Assembly: GCF_008370045.1 (NCBI RefSeq) | Contig: NZ_VOBN01000001.1 | Span: 558,001 to 622,000, forward strand | From: Pseudomonas sp. ANT_J12 | GTDB lineage: Bacteria; Pseudomonadota; Gammaproteobacteria; Pseudomonadales; Pseudomonadaceae | Direction of reading: 5' to 3' | DNA length: 64,000 nt | Shown here: piece after piece, positions 23,923-33,230 of the stretch | Layout: each line of letters starts with the position of its first letter | Position numbering within the stretch: position 1 is the first letter of the stretch | Program-made: the position numbers and the translations under genes | The notes under the pieces: model-generated | Database searches by the model: none | The model's input: only the letters and a program-made list of their open reading frames with translations | What the model was told of the DNA's origin: nothing

Positions 23923-26151
23923 ATGGCCACCGATGAATCCGATTCCGAAGTGCTTACTATTTATCCTCCGCGAGTTCCAAACGGTACAGAGCCGATCATT
24001 CCCTATCCTTCCCCGCAGCCGGGAATCCCCTATGTCGGTCTTCGGCAGGCTGCGTTCGACAGGATTGTGACGCTGGACGCCACCCGGCAAAACGCGGCAT
24101 TGCTGATTGCCGACCCGATTCCGCCGCCGCCTTATGAGAGCCTCAGACTGTTCGTCAATGGCGAGCAAATAGGTTCCTGGGTGATCCCGCCGAGTGCCCA
24201 GAATGATCCTGTCGAGCTAGACCTTCCTCAGGCAGAGCTCAACGAGGGCCTGAACATCATCCGGTTGCGCTACCAACGTGGCAGCAGCAACTTCGATGAC
24301 TCGCAGGAGCTGGGGGTGCAATACCACCGTAACCTGCCTGGCGGTAACGAGGTGCCCGGGACGGGTGATCATCCGGCGCTGAATATTCGTTTGCCGGCGG
24401 AACTGGGCGATCCAGCGCTGATCGGTTACGAGGAGTTGACCAATGGCGTGCCGTTGACACTCCAATACCCGTTCTGTCGGGCGTACGACAGAATCAAACT
24501 GGAAATCAACAATGTACCGTTCTATTACACGGTGCAGCCCGGTCAAGAGGGTCAGCCCTATACCGTTCTCCTGACAATGGAGATGTACCTCAACCTGCAA
24601 AAACCCTCGACACTTTCAATCAACTACACCGTCACCGACACATTGCTGAACACCACCGACCGCCGGCGCTGGTCGAAGAAAATCCTTGCCGAGGTCGATC
24701 CGGTGGACGGCCAGTTACTGGTCATGGGCGCCCGCGTTGCCTCAGTGTCTTATTGGATGAATAAAGGTAGCTCACGTTATGTGACGGCTCTCGATGCCCA
24801 GACCGGAGGCCTGCTCAGGGCGCGTTGGCGCTACGAGGGCGACGCCGTGGAAACGGTGGGTGCGCGCTTCGATGACACTCAGCCCAGACGCCCGTTGCTC
24901 GTAAGGCATGGGGCCCGGCAGTTCAGGCTCAATCCAGCCAATTTCTATGGTAATGGCCTGTGCGACCTCACTGCGCCCGGTACCCCTCACTCTGCGTTCG
25001 TGGCGTTGCGCGACAGGGGCGACATGATCGCGTGGGGAGTCTCGTCGAATGGCGGCCATCTGCCGCCGGCCCCCATCCCCCTTGGCACCATCAAAGATGT
25101 AGCCTGGTCCTCCAGGGCATTTGCCGTATTGCTCGATGACGGTTCCGTGAGGGCATGGGGCGATCCCGCTGTCGGCGGCGCACTTCCCAACGAAGTAGCC
25201 AGCCTGCGCGATGTGAAAAAACTGTTCAGTGGGGGCCAGGCGTTTGCGCTGCTGCGTAACGATGGCTCAGTGCTTGCCTGGGGGGCCAAGGATTATGGCG
25301 CCGTCGTTCCCGCCGATATCAGCAGGCTCAAAGACATTCGTGATATTGCCTGCTCCGGTTCTGCATTTGCCGCATTGCGCTCCACCGGCGGTGTTTCAGC
25401 CTGGGGAAACCCGGCCTACGGTGGCAGCGTCCCCGCCGATATTGCAGGGCTCACCACCATCACCGAAGTGATCAACAACCACGATGCGTTTGCCGCGCTG
25501 ACCCTTGATCGCACGGTAGTGACCTGGGGGCTCGCAGGCTCAGGCGGTACTGCGCCCGCCGAGATAACCAGGCTCACAGATATCGTCAGGATTTCGAGCT
25601 GCGGCTATGCATTTGCGGCCCTTAGAGCTACCGGCCAGGTGGTGGCCTGGGGCAGAACAGGCTGGGGTGGCAACCCGCCGGCCGCCATCCTCAATCTTTC
25701 CAATATCGTTGATATCGTGGGGGCGGGTTACGCCTTTGTGGCGCTGCTGGACAACCAACAAGTCGTGGCATGGGGTGACCCGGCTCAGGGCGGCAGCGTG
25801 CCACCGGCGATCTCCGCACTTCGCAACATTGTGCAACTCGCCGCCACCAACGGCGCGTTTGCGGCCCTGTGTGCCGACGGCAGCGTGGTGACGTGGGGCA
25901 ATGCAGCGTGGGGAGGCAATAACGCACTGGTGGCCAGACAATTGGTCGATGTGAGGGCGATTTATGCCAATGCCGAGGCGTTCGTCGCGTTGACCGCTGA
26001 CGATCGAGTCGTCACATGGGGGCTCGCGGGCTCGGGCGGAAACAGCGAGCCCGTGCGGGACGAGTTTTTCAGAGAAGTGTCCTACCTGGCACCGGTATCA
26101 CAAGGGGTGGCAAGTAACGCGATAGTCGAAGCCGGGACCGAGCAAACCTGA
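23923..26151 (+). CDS. RCC1-repeat (beta-propeller) protein (742 aa)
   Basis: The N-terminal half (about 1-330) is rich in beta strands with Ig-like features (RLFVNGEQIGSWVIPPS, LSINYTVTDT) and has no signal peptide. The C-terminal half holds about nine RCC1-type repeats of roughly 49 residues. Each contains a V.AWG or V.TWG core followed by a glycine pair, for example VRAWGDPAVGG, VSAWGNPAYGG, VVTWGNAAWGG, and an AFAAL strand. Seven such blades make a propeller, so one full propeller plus extra blades is possible. The ATG at 23923 has GGAG eight bases upstream; an in-frame ATG at 23902 is less well placed. RCC1 repeats are mainly eukaryotic and occur in some bacterial effectors. Function unknown. 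It is monocistronic behind a lux-box-like site. Confidence 0.82.
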   Translation: MATDESDSEVLTIYPPRVPNGTEPIIPYPSPQPGIPYVGLRQAAFDRIVTLDATRQNAALLIADPIPPPPYESLRLFVNGEQIGSWVIPPSAQNDPVELDLPQAELNEGLNIIRLRYQRGSSNFDDSQELGVQYHRNLPGGNEVPGTGDHPALNIRLPAELGDPALIGYEELTNGVPLTLQYPFCRAYDRIKLEINNVPFYYTVQPGQEGQPYTVLLTMEMYLNLQKPSTLSINYTVTDTLLNTTDRRRWSKKILAEVDPVDGQLLVMGARVASVSYWMNKGSSRYVTALDAQTGGLLRARWRYEGDAVETVGARFDDTQPRRPLLVRHGARQFRLNPANFYGNGLCDLTAPGTPHSAFVALRDRGDMIAWGVSSNGGHLPPAPIPLGTIKDVAWSSRAFAVLLDDGSVRAWGDPAVGGALPNEVASLRDVKKLFSGGQAFALLRNDGSVLAWGAKDYGAVVPADISRLKDIRDIACSGSAFAALRSTGGVSAWGNPAYGGSVPADIAGLTTITEVINNHDAFAALTLDRTVVTWGLAGSGGTAPAEITRLTDIVRISSCGYAFAALRATGQVVAWGRTGWGGNPPAAILNLSNIVDIVGAGYAFVALLDNQQVVAWGDPAQGGSVPPAISALRNIVQLAATNGAFAALCADGSVVTWGNAAWGGNNALVARQLVDVRAIYANAEAFVALTADDRVVTWGLAGSGGNSEPVRDEFFREVSYLAPVSQGVASNAIVEAGTEQT

Positions 26152-26229
26152 CAGCCTCCGCCTGGGAGCCTGAGCTCAACACAGGATGGCCAGGCTTACA
26201 GACGACAGGATCACGGCAGGCACTGGCGG

Positions 26230-27138
26230 CTATAGCCGATCCAGTGCCTCGCCGCTGCGCTTGAACCAGCTCATCAGATAATCCGCCAACACTTGGGTGC
26301 GCTTGGGCAAACCGCCCTGATACGGATGCACCAGGTACATCGGCATACGACGGGTCTGATAATCCCGCAGGAGCCAGCGCAATCGGCCGTCAGCCAATTC
26401 CGCTTGCAACAGGTACGACGGCAATCGCGCAATACCGGCACCGGCCAACGCGGCTTTCTTCAGCAAGCTGTAATGGTTGCTGGCGAACGGCCCCGAGACG
26501 CGCACCCGCAACAGCTCGTGTTGCTGGTGATAGAGCCATTCTTCGCGGCCGCTGTAGTGGCTGTTGAGCAGGCACCGGTGTTCGACGAGTGCTTGCGGTG
26601 TCGACGGTTCGCCGTATTGCTCAAGGTAGGCCGGGCTGGCGCAGGTCATTTCATGCCAGGCCAGCAACGGACGGGCCACCAGACGTTCGTCATTGCCCAC
26701 CTCGGAGCGCACCGCCAAGTCAAAGCCGTCGCGGGACAGATCGCGATAGCTGTTGCTCAGGTCCAGCTCGATCTGCACCTCGGGGTACTTGCCGGAAAAC
26801 TCCAGAAGCAAGCCGTCGAAGAAGGTTTCCCCCAGCGAGACCGGCACCGTCATCCGCACCGGGCCGGCCATGTCGTCCTTCAACCGCGCCAGGGCCTGAC
26901 GCGCTTTCTCCACCTGGACGACAAGCGCCTGGGCTTGCGGCAATAGCGCCGCGCCTGCTGCCGTCAGACTCAGGCGGCGGGTGGTGCGTTGCAGCAGGAC
27001 CACGGAAAACCGCGTCTCCAGCAGGCTGATGCGTTTGGACAGTTGGCCCTTGCTGCAACCCAATTGCTGGGCGGCCAGGGTAAAACTCCCGGCTTCGATC
27101 AACACGGCGAACGCCGCCAGGTCATCCATTTCGCTCAT
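26230..27138 (-). CDS. LysR-type transcriptional regulator
   Basis: A 302-residue regulator of the AaeR/DmlR-like branch. The helix-turn-helix is in residues 5-62 (LAAFAVLIEAGSFTLAAQQL, then CSKGQLSKRISLLE), and the effector domain begins at GPVRMTVPVSLGETFFDGLL near residue 92. It is divergent from the short-chain dehydrogenase at 27244 with 105 bp between the start codons. That is the classical LysR/target pair, so the dehydrogenase is its likely target. A dyad at 27172-27185 may be the shared operator. Confidence 0.9.
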   Translation of the reverse strand: MSEMDDLAAFAVLIEAGSFTLAAQQLGCSKGQLSKRISLLETRFSVVLLQRTTRRLSLTAAGAALLPQAQALVVQVEKARQALARLKDDMAGPVRMTVPVSLGETFFDGLLLEFSGKYPEVQIELDLSNSYRDLSRDGFDLAVRSEVGNDERLVARPLLAWHEMTCASPAYLEQYGEPSTPQALVEHRCLLNSHYSGREEWLYHQQHELLRVRVSGPFASNHYSLLKKAALAGAGIARLPSYLLQAELADGRLRWLLRDYQTRRMPMYLVHPYQGGLPKRTQVLADYLMSWFKRSGEALDRL

Positions 27139-27171
27139 GGATTGTTTCCATTAGAAAACCAAAGGTTGCCT

Positions 27172-27185
27172 ATTAGCGCGCTTAT
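27172..27185. promoter_or_regulatory. dyad in the LysR/SDR divergent promoter
   Basis: ATTAGCGCGCTTAT is symmetrical except for one base pair of mismatch and lies midway between the divergent start codons. It is the best operator candidate for the adjacent LysR-type regulator. Confidence 0.4.
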
Positions 27186-27243
27186 CAACAGGAAAATCCA
27201 CTCTAGACTGAGCTCTCTTTTTACTCATTCGAGGAACGGCACG

Positions 27244-27843
27244 ATGAAGATTCTTTTGATAGGCGCAGGCGGCACCATCGGTTCGGCGGTCGACAAAGAG
27301 TTGTCGCAACGTCATGAAGTCATCCGCATTGGCCGTAACAGCGGCGATTTCCATGTGGATATCAGCGACAGCGCCTCGATCCGCATGCTGTTCGAACAAA
27401 CCGGCAAGTTCGATGCGCTGGTCTGTGCCGCCGGTAACGTGACCTTCGCCCCGCTGGACGAAATGACCTCGGACAGTTTTGCCCTGGGCCTCAAAGACAA
27501 GCTGATGGGCCAGGTCAACCTGCTGCTGATCGGTCGTGAATTCGCCAATGACGGCGCCTCGTTTACCTTCACCACCGGCGTGCTCAGCCACGATCCGATT
27601 CGCAGCGGCGCCTCGGCTGCGTTGGTCAACGGCGCGCTGGACAGCTTCGTCCGTGCGGCCGCTATTGAACTGCCCCGCGGTCTGCGCGTGAACTCGATCA
27701 GCCCGACCGTGCTGCTGGAAGCCATGGGCAGCTACGCACCGTACTTCCGCGGCTACAAGCCGGTTCCTGCAGCGGATGTGGCGTTGGCCTACGCCAAAAG
27801 TGTGGAAGGCCTGCAGACCGGTCAGACCTTTCACGTAGGTTAA
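27244..27843 (+). CDS. short-chain dehydrogenase without the YxxxK motif
   Basis: A 199-residue Rossmann-fold protein. The dinucleotide site GAGGTIGSAV is at residues 7-16 and the NNAG-equivalent is CAAGNV near 60. Where classical SDRs have the catalytic Tyr-x-x-x-Lys, this protein reads SGASAALVNGALDSF, so both residues are absent although the following helix and the LRVNSISPTVL segment are normal. The length is short for the family (usually 240-260). The frame stays open upstream to 26989, but the ATG at 27244 begins the nucleotide-binding fold directly. It may be a dinucleotide-binding sensor or an enzyme with another proton relay. It is probably controlled by the divergent LysR gene. Confidence 0.85.
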   Translation: MKILLIGAGGTIGSAVDKELSQRHEVIRIGRNSGDFHVDISDSASIRMLFEQTGKFDALVCAAGNVTFAPLDEMTSDSFALGLKDKLMGQVNLLLIGREFANDGASFTFTTGVLSHDPIRSGASAALVNGALDSFVRAAAIELPRGLRVNSISPTVLLEAMGSYAPYFRGYKPVPAADVALAYAKSVEGLQTGQTFHVG

Positions 27844-27858
27844 GAGCGGCGCGATCCG

Positions 27859-27972
27859 TGTAGGAGCAAAGCTTGCTCGCGATGGCGTCCTGGAGATCGC
27901 TATCGCGAGCAAGCTTTGCTCCTACAGGTGGTGTGTTTGAGGACGCCATCGCGGGCAAGCCTTGCTCCTACA
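27859..27972. repeat. family B palindrome with a third arm, copy 2
   Basis: A full unit (27859-27926) is followed by a third arm (27938-27972) that ends in GCTTGCTCCTACA-like sequence and complements the left arm again (GATGGCGTCC with GGACGCCATC). Two alternative hairpins are therefore possible. Confidence 0.88.
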
Positions 27973-28047
27973 CGGATCGTCACAAGGCGGGGTTGTGATG
28001 AACGGTCAGGCTGCGTAACGTGGCGACACTTGTCTGGAGAACCAAAG

Positions 28048-28701
28048 ATGCGTGTTGCCCGTTCCCTTGTCCTCGTTGCCCTGCTTCCGTTGTTCGCCGC
28101 GTGCCAGTTGTTCGATGGCCCGCGGCAGAGCGCCTCCCATGTCGGCCAGACCCGCATGCAGGGGCAATTGACCGCGGCGGACGGCAAGCTGATGTTCCAG
28201 CCGTGCAATGAACAGCGCAGCCTGGAGGTCAACGACACTGGCGGCACCAGCGTGCTGCAAGAAGCCGCGAGCCTGGCCGATGATCAGGGCAAATTGTTCG
28301 CCGATGTGCGTGGCCGCATCGATGGCAGCCGCCTCGATCTTGCGCAGTTGTACCGCGTCGAGCGCTCGGGCACGGCGTGCGACGATCCCAATTTCAAACT
28401 GCTGATCCTGCGGGCCGCCGGTCATGGGCCGCAGTGGAACGTCAAGGTCAGCGGCAAAGGCATGGCGATTGATCGCGCCGGCGAGCCGCCCCTGGCGGTG
28501 CCCTATGTTGAAGAGCAGCTGGGCGACGGTCGCTTCAACCTCAGCAGCGAAGCCAACGGCAAGCACATCGAACTGTGGGTCGCGCCCAATCGTTGCGTCG
28601 ACAGCAGCACCGGCAGCATCCAGCACATGAGCGCCGAACTGCGGATCGACGGCCAGGTGCAACGCGGCTGCGGGTATTTCGGCGGCTCGCGTAACGACTG
28701 A
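28048..28701 (+). CDS. predicted lipoprotein (217 aa)
   Basis: The signal peptide MRVARSLVLVALLPLFAACQ ends in the lipobox FAAC at residues 16-19, followed by QLF, so an outer-membrane destination is plausible (no Asp at +2). The mature part has an MQGQLTAADGKLMFQPCNEQ strand and a second beta-rich repeat, with Cys residues that could form disulfides. It resembles Pseudomonas lipoproteins of unknown function; I do not recognise a catalytic motif. The start at 28048 follows GGAGA and begins the signal peptide. The family B repeat lies upstream, so it is a separate unit from the SDR gene. Confidence 0.78.
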   Translation: MRVARSLVLVALLPLFAACQLFDGPRQSASHVGQTRMQGQLTAADGKLMFQPCNEQRSLEVNDTGGTSVLQEAASLADDQGKLFADVRGRIDGSRLDLAQLYRVERSGTACDDPNFKLLILRAAGHGPQWNVKVSGKGMAIDRAGEPPLAVPYVEEQLGDGRFNLSSEANGKHIELWVAPNRCVDSSTGSIQHMSAELRIDGQVQRGCGYFGGSRND

Positions 28702-28735
28702 TCGTTTTTGCCTCACGGGACCGGCGTTTGGGGCT

Positions 28736-28741
28736 TATAAT
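28736..28741 (+). promoter_or_regulatory. -10 element of the FAD-dehydrogenase gene
   Basis: A consensus TATAAT lies 54 nt before the ATG at 28796, in a short 94-bp gap. The -35 region is weak (TCACGG). Confidence 0.45.
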
Positions 28742-28795
28742 CGCCGCCTTCAAACGCCTTGGCGCAGTTGTGCGCCCCGCGAACCGGATCCTGTC

Positions 28796-30409
28796 ATGTT
28801 ACGAATCACCGAACTCAAGTTGCCGATCGACCATCCCGAAGAAGACCTGCGCCCTGCCATCGTGCAGCGCCTGGGCATCGCCAGTGATGACCTGCTCGAC
28901 TTCACCTTGTTCAAGCGCAGCTACGATGCGCGCAAAAAATCCTCCGAACTGTGCTTCATCTACACCATCGACCTCACCGCCAAGGATGAGGCGGCGTTGC
29001 TGCACACGTTCGCCGATGACCGTAACGTCAACGTCGCGCCGGATGTCAGCTACAAAGTGGTAGGCCATGCGCCGGCCGATCTGGCGCAACGCCCGATCGT
29101 GGTCGGTTTCGGCCCCTGCGGGATCTTCGCCGGGTTGCTGCTGGCGCAAATGGGCTTCAAGCCGATCATCCTCGAACGCGGTACCGAAGTGCGCCAGCGC
29201 ACCAAGGACACCTGGGGCCTGTGGCGCAAAAGCGTGCTCAACCCCGAATCCAACGTGCAGTTCGGTGAAGGCGGCGCGGGGACGTTCTCCGACGGCAAGC
29301 TCTACAGCCAGATCAAGGACCCGAAATTCATCGGCCGCAAAGTCCTGCATGAGTTCGTGAAGGCCGGCGCGCCAGAAGAAATCCTCTACGTCAGCAAACC
29401 GCACATCGGTACGTTCCGTCTGACCGGCGTGGTGGAAAACATGCGCGAGCAGATTCGTGCGCTGGGCGGCGAAGTGCGCTTCCAGCAGCGGGTCACTGAC
29501 GTGTTGATCGAAGACGGGCAACTGGTCGGCGTCGAGTTGAACGGCGGCGAGCAGATCCATTCCAAACACGTGATCCTGGCCCTCGGCCACAGCGCCCGCG
29601 ACACCTTCCGCATGCTCCACGGTCGTGGCGTGTTCATGGAAGCCAAGCCGTTTTCGGTGGGGTTCCGTATCGAACATCCGCAGTCGCTGATCGACCGCGC
29701 GCGCCTGGGTAAATACGCCGGCCACCCGAAACTTGGCGCCGCCGACTACAAACTGGTGCACCACGCCAAGAACGGCCGTTCGGTCTACAGCTTCTGCATG
29801 TGCCCGGGCGGCACCGTGGTGGCGGCGACCTCCGAGCCGGGGCGCGTGGTCACTAACGGCATGAGCCAGTACTCGCGTAACGAGCGCAATGCCAACTCCG
29901 GGATCGTCGTCGGCATCACCCCGGAAGTCGATTACCCGGGCGGACCGCTGGCCGGTATCGAGTTGCAGGAACGCCTGGAATCCCACGCCTTTGTGCTCGG
30001 CGGCAGCAACTACGAAGCGCCGGCGCAACTGGTCGGCGACTTTATCGCGGGCAAGCCGTCCACCGAGGTGGGCAGCGTCGAACCGTCCTATAAGCCGGGT
30101 GTTTCTTTCGGTGATTTGGCCCTGGCCTTGCCGGCGTTTGCCATCGAAGCGATTCGCGAAGCCTTGCCGGCGTTCGAGAAGCAGATTCGGGGCTACTCGC
30201 TGCACGACGCGGTGTTGACCGGGATCGAAACGCGGACTTCGTCGCCGTTGCGGATTACCCGTAACGAGTCGATGCAGAGCTTGAACGTCAAAGGCCTGTT
30301 CCCGGCCGGTGAAGGCGCGGGTTATGCGGGCGGGATTCTGTCAGCGGGTGTCGATGGGATTCGGATTGCCGAAGCGGTTGCTCGCGACATTCTCGGCCTC
30401 GAAGCCTGA
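28796..30409 (+). CDS. uncharacterised FAD-dependent dehydrogenase
   Basis: A 537-residue flavoprotein of the COG2509 type. An N-terminal domain of about 95 residues (MLRITELKLPIDHPEEDL, then KRSYDARKKSSELCFIYTID) precedes the FAD-binding GFGPCG (104-109) and the conserved NVQFGEGGAGTFSDGKLYSQ loop near 155. The C-terminal GAGYAGGILSAGVDGIRIAEA closes the FAD site. Members of this family are widespread and without a proved reaction; the fold suggests reduction of a quinone-like or unsaturated substrate. All family motifs are intact. It is monocistronic, with family B and A repeats after it. Confidence 0.9.
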   Translation: MLRITELKLPIDHPEEDLRPAIVQRLGIASDDLLDFTLFKRSYDARKKSSELCFIYTIDLTAKDEAALLHTFADDRNVNVAPDVSYKVVGHAPADLAQRPIVVGFGPCGIFAGLLLAQMGFKPIILERGTEVRQRTKDTWGLWRKSVLNPESNVQFGEGGAGTFSDGKLYSQIKDPKFIGRKVLHEFVKAGAPEEILYVSKPHIGTFRLTGVVENMREQIRALGGEVRFQQRVTDVLIEDGQLVGVELNGGEQIHSKHVILALGHSARDTFRMLHGRGVFMEAKPFSVGFRIEHPQSLIDRARLGKYAGHPKLGAADYKLVHHAKNGRSVYSFCMCPGGTVVAATSEPGRVVTNGMSQYSRNERNANSGIVVGITPEVDYPGGPLAGIELQERLESHAFVLGGSNYEAPAQLVGDFIAGKPSTEVGSVEPSYKPGVSFGDLALALPAFAIEAIREALPAFEKQIRGYSLHDAVLTGIETRTSSPLRITRNESMQSLNVKGLFPAGEGAGYAGGILSAGVDGIRIAEAVARDILGLEA

Positions 30410-30436
30410 CCCCGAAACCTGAAAACAACACCGCCC

Positions 30437-30526
30437 TGTAGGAGCGAGGCTTGCCCGCGAAGAATGCACCCCGGTCTATCTGAAAGACCGCGTTATCGTT
30501 CTTCGCGGGCAAGCCTCGCTCCTACA
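30437..30526. repeat. family B palindrome, copy 3
   Basis: A GGAGCGAGGCTTGCCCGCGA left arm and its complement enclose a GGTCTATCTGAAAGACC centre. It is placed between convergent genes. Copies 4 and 5 share nearly the same centre. Confidence 0.9.
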
Positions 30527-30540
30527 GGGGCAGTGTTGAC

Positions 30541-30571
30541 GATCGTTCCCACGCAGAGCATGGGAACGATC
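30541..30571. repeat. family A palindrome, truncated copy 3
   Basis: Only the two outer arms remain (GATCGTTCCCACG joined to GAGCATGGGAACGATC); the internal palindrome of about 75 bp is missing. This looks like an internal deletion derivative of the longer unit. Confidence 0.85.
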
Positions 30572-30577
30572 GTCACG

Positions 30578-31672
30578 TCAGATATTGGCGCGCAGCACGG
30601 TGGCCGGCAGCGGTTCGCCGCGCTCGACACTCGCCGCCACCGCATCGATCAAGCCACTCAACGCATACCCCTGGCCCTTGAGCCAATCCTGGTCGTAATA
30701 GGTGGTGGCATAGCGTTCGCCGCCGTCGCACAAAATCGCCACGATCGACCCCGACTCCCCCGCCGCCACCATCTGCTGCGCCGCGATCAAGGCGCCGATC
30801 AGGTTGGTCCCGCTCGACCCGCCCACGCGCCGGCCCAAGCGTTGTGCCAGGTAATGCATGGCTGCCAGCGACAGCGCATCCGGCACCTTGACCATCGCAT
30901 CGATCACCTTGGGCAGGAACGACGCTTCCACCCGTGGTCGGCCAATCCCTTCAATCCGCGAACCGCAATCCAGGCGCAGACTGGCATCGCCGGTCTGGTA
31001 GTAATCGAAAAACACCGAACGCTCGGCATCGGCACACAGTACGCGGGTGCAATGCTGGCGATAACGCACGTAACGGCCGAGGGTCGCGGTGGTGCCGCCG
31101 GTGCCGGGGCTGGAGATCAGCCAGCTCGGCTCCGGGTGCTGTTCGAAGCGCATCTGCTGGAAGATCGATTCAGCGATGTTGTTGTTCGCCCGCCAGTCGG
31201 TGGCGCGCTCGGCGTAGGTGAACTGGTCGATAAAGTGACCATCGTGTTCCCGGGCCAGGCGCTCGGACTCGGCGTAGATCTGGGTCGGATCATCCACCAG
31301 GTGGCTCTTGCCGCCGTAGAACGCGATTTGCGCGATTTTCTCTTTGGAAGTGGTCGCCGGCATCACCGCAATAAACGGCAAGCCCAGTAAACGGGCGAAG
31401 TACGCCTCGGAAATCGCCGTCGAACCGCTGGACGCCTCGATCACTGGCGCGCCGGGCTTGAGCCAGCCGTTACACAACGCATAGAGGAACAGCGAACGGG
31501 CCAAGCGATGTTTCAGGCTGCCGGTGGGGTGGCTGGACTCATCCTTGAAGTACAACTCGATGCCCGGCAGACCCGGCAGCGGCAAGGGGATCAGGTGGGT
31601 GTCGGCGCTGCGCTGGAAGTCGGCTTCGATGATCCGGATGGCTTCGCGGGCCCACTGTCGGGTGTCGCTCAT
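30578..31672 (-). CDS. PLP-dependent cysteine synthase family protein
   Basis: A 364-residue fold-type II PLP enzyme. The PLP lysine is K54 in [30 protein letters not shown] is the substrate-binding loop (TSGNT-like) and [17 protein letters not shown] the phosphate cradle. It differs from CysK/CysM (SSGST in place of TSGNTG and a C-terminal extension of about 50 residues). I recall such proteins annotated as cysteine synthase or, in related lineages, L-cysteine desulfhydrase. Start chosen at 31672, since the twelve residues upstream are not family-like. It is divergent from nhaA. Confidence 0.86.
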   Translation of the reverse strand: MSDTRQWAREAIRIIEADFQRSADTHLIPLPLPGLPGIELYFKDESSHPTGSLKHRLARSLFLYALCNGWLKPGAPVIEASSGSTAISEAYFARLLGLPFIAVMPATTSKEKIAQIAFYGGKSHLVDDPTQIYAESERLAREHDGHFIDQFTYAERATDWRANNNIAESIFQQMRFEQHPEPSWLISSPGTGGTTATLGRYVRYRQHCTRVLCADAERSVFFDYYQTGDASLRLDCGSRIEGIGRPRVEASFLPKVIDAMVKVPDALSLAAMHYLAQRLGRRVGGSSGTNLIGALIAAQQMVAAGESGSIVAILCDGGERYATTYYDQDWLKGQGYALSGLIDAVAASVERGEPLPATVLRANI

Positions 31673-31922
31673 GATGATGATCTCGTTGTAAGGGCGGCCT
31701 TGTTGCAAGGCTCAGCCCCCAAGCTTAGGAAAAAACCTACATCACGCACAGATACAGCTGAGGTCCAATACGTCCGGCAACTGCTAGGCTCAGTGCTCGT
31801 TGGGCCTTGCGCCCGCTTGCTTCGTAACGGCATATAACAAAAAAGAATATAACTTTTGTTTTAACAACTAACGGTACGGGTTAGGGTGTGCCACCTTTTG
31901 AATTCATCGATGGAGAGCGACC

Positions 31923-33110
31923 TTGCCTCTGCGTAGCACGTTCACGCGTTTCTTTCAGTTGGAAGCGGCCAGCGGTCTTTTATTGATCGCCGCCGCAGCC
32001 CTGGCTCTGATCATCAACAATTCGTCACTGTCGTGGCTCTATAACGGCTTGCTGGACACCCCCGTGGTGGCCCAGATCGGCGCGCTGAAAATCGCCAAGC
32101 CCCTGCTGCTGTGGATCAACGACGGCCTGATGGCGATGTTCTTCCTGCTGATCGGCCTGGAAGTGAAGCGCGAAGTCCTCGACGGCCAGCTGTCGAAACC
32201 CTCGCAAATCGTCCTGCCCGGCGCGGCGGCGATTGGCGGCATGGTGGTGCCGGCGCTGATCTACTGGTTCATCAACCGGGACGATCCGTCGGCGCTGGGT
32301 GGCTGGGCGATCCCGATGGCCACCGACATCGCCTTCGCCCTCGGCGTGCTGGCCTTGCTCGGCAAACGCGTACCGGTGTCGCTGAAGCTGTTCCTGATGA
32401 CCCTGGCGATCATCGACGACCTCGGTGCCATTATCGTCATCGCGATTTTCTACTCCGGCACCTTGTCGACGTTGTCTCTGGCCCTGGCCGGGGCGTGCAT
32501 CGTCGCGTTGATTGCCATGAACCGGCTCGGCGTGGTCAAGCTCGGGCCCTACATGATCATCGGTTTGATCCTCTGGGTCTGCGTACTCAAGAGCGGTGTC
32601 CACGCGACACTGGCCGGCGTGACCCTGGCGTTCTGCATTCCGCTGCGCACGAAAAATGCCGAACCTTCGCCGCTGATGACCCTGGAACACGCCCTGCACC
32701 CGTGGGTGGCTTACGGCATTTTGCCGCTGTTCGCCTTCGCCAATGCCGGCCTGTCCCTGAGCGGCGTGACCCTGGAAAGCTTCACCCACCACGTGCCGAT
32801 GGGCATCGCCATCGGCCTGCTGCTGGGCAAGACCCTGGGCGTGTTCGGCCTGACCTGGCTAGCCGTGAAAATCGGCATCGCCGCCCTGCCCCAAGGCGCC
32901 AATTGGGGCCAGGTGCTGGGCGTGGCAATCCTCTGCGGCATCGGTTTCACCATGAGCCTGTTTGTCGGTTCCCTCGCGTTTGTGCCGGGCGCCAGCGACT
33001 ACGCCGGGATGGACCGGATGGGGATCTTGACCGGTTCGATTCTGGCCGCGTTGATTGGTTATGCGGTGACGGCGCTGGCGAGTCGCAAGCGTGCTGTGCT
33101 GCAATCCTGA
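31923..33110 (+). CDS. nhaA: Na+/H+ antiporter NhaA
   Basis: A 395-residue inner-membrane antiporter with twelve helices, close in length to E. coli NhaA (388). The two essential aspartates are in [17 protein letters not shown], and [22 protein letters not shown], the helix IV unwound segment, is intact. It exports Na+ in exchange for protons and supports pH and salt tolerance. The start is a TTG at 31923 preceded by GGAG; no ATG or GTG fits the family N-terminus ([17 protein letters not shown]). The long A/T-rich leader (31840-31880) probably holds the promoter. Confidence 0.94.
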   Translation: MPLRSTFTRFFQLEAASGLLLIAAAALALIINNSSLSWLYNGLLDTPVVAQIGALKIAKPLLLWINDGLMAMFFLLIGLEVKREVLDGQLSKPSQIVLPGAAAIGGMVVPALIYWFINRDDPSALGGWAIPMATDIAFALGVLALLGKRVPVSLKLFLMTLAIIDDLGAIIVIAIFYSGTLSTLSLALAGACIVALIAMNRLGVVKLGPYMIIGLILWVCVLKSGVHATLAGVTLAFCIPLRTKNAEPSPLMTLEHALHPWVAYGILPLFAFANAGLSLSGVTLESFTHHVPMGIAIGLLLGKTLGVFGLTWLAVKIGIAALPQGANWGQVLGVAILCGIGFTMSLFVGSLAFVPGASDYAGMDRMGILTGSILAALIGYAVTALASRKRAVLQS

Positions 33111-33184
33111 GAAACAGAGAACACTCCTAGTTACTTCAGAGACTCGTCCTACAGCCACGATTAGCCGCATTCGTTAACGTCGCA

Positions 33185-33204
33185 CAGCCCCTTTATAGGG
33201 GCTG
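33185..33204 (+). other. hairpin between nhaA and the toxin gene
   Basis: CAGCCCC-TTTATA-GGGGCTG gives a perfect 7-bp stem with a six-base loop, 26 nt before the toxin start. No T-run follows. It may be a leftover nhaA terminator or a leader element of the toxin transcript. Confidence 0.45.
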
Positions 33205-33230
33205 CCGATGGACGAATGAAAGGACGATCA

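Noticed and set aside
33111..33230. P-box (PrtN site) upstream of the pyocin-like toxin
   Set aside because: The spaced ATTG/GT repeats of P-boxes cannot be found here.
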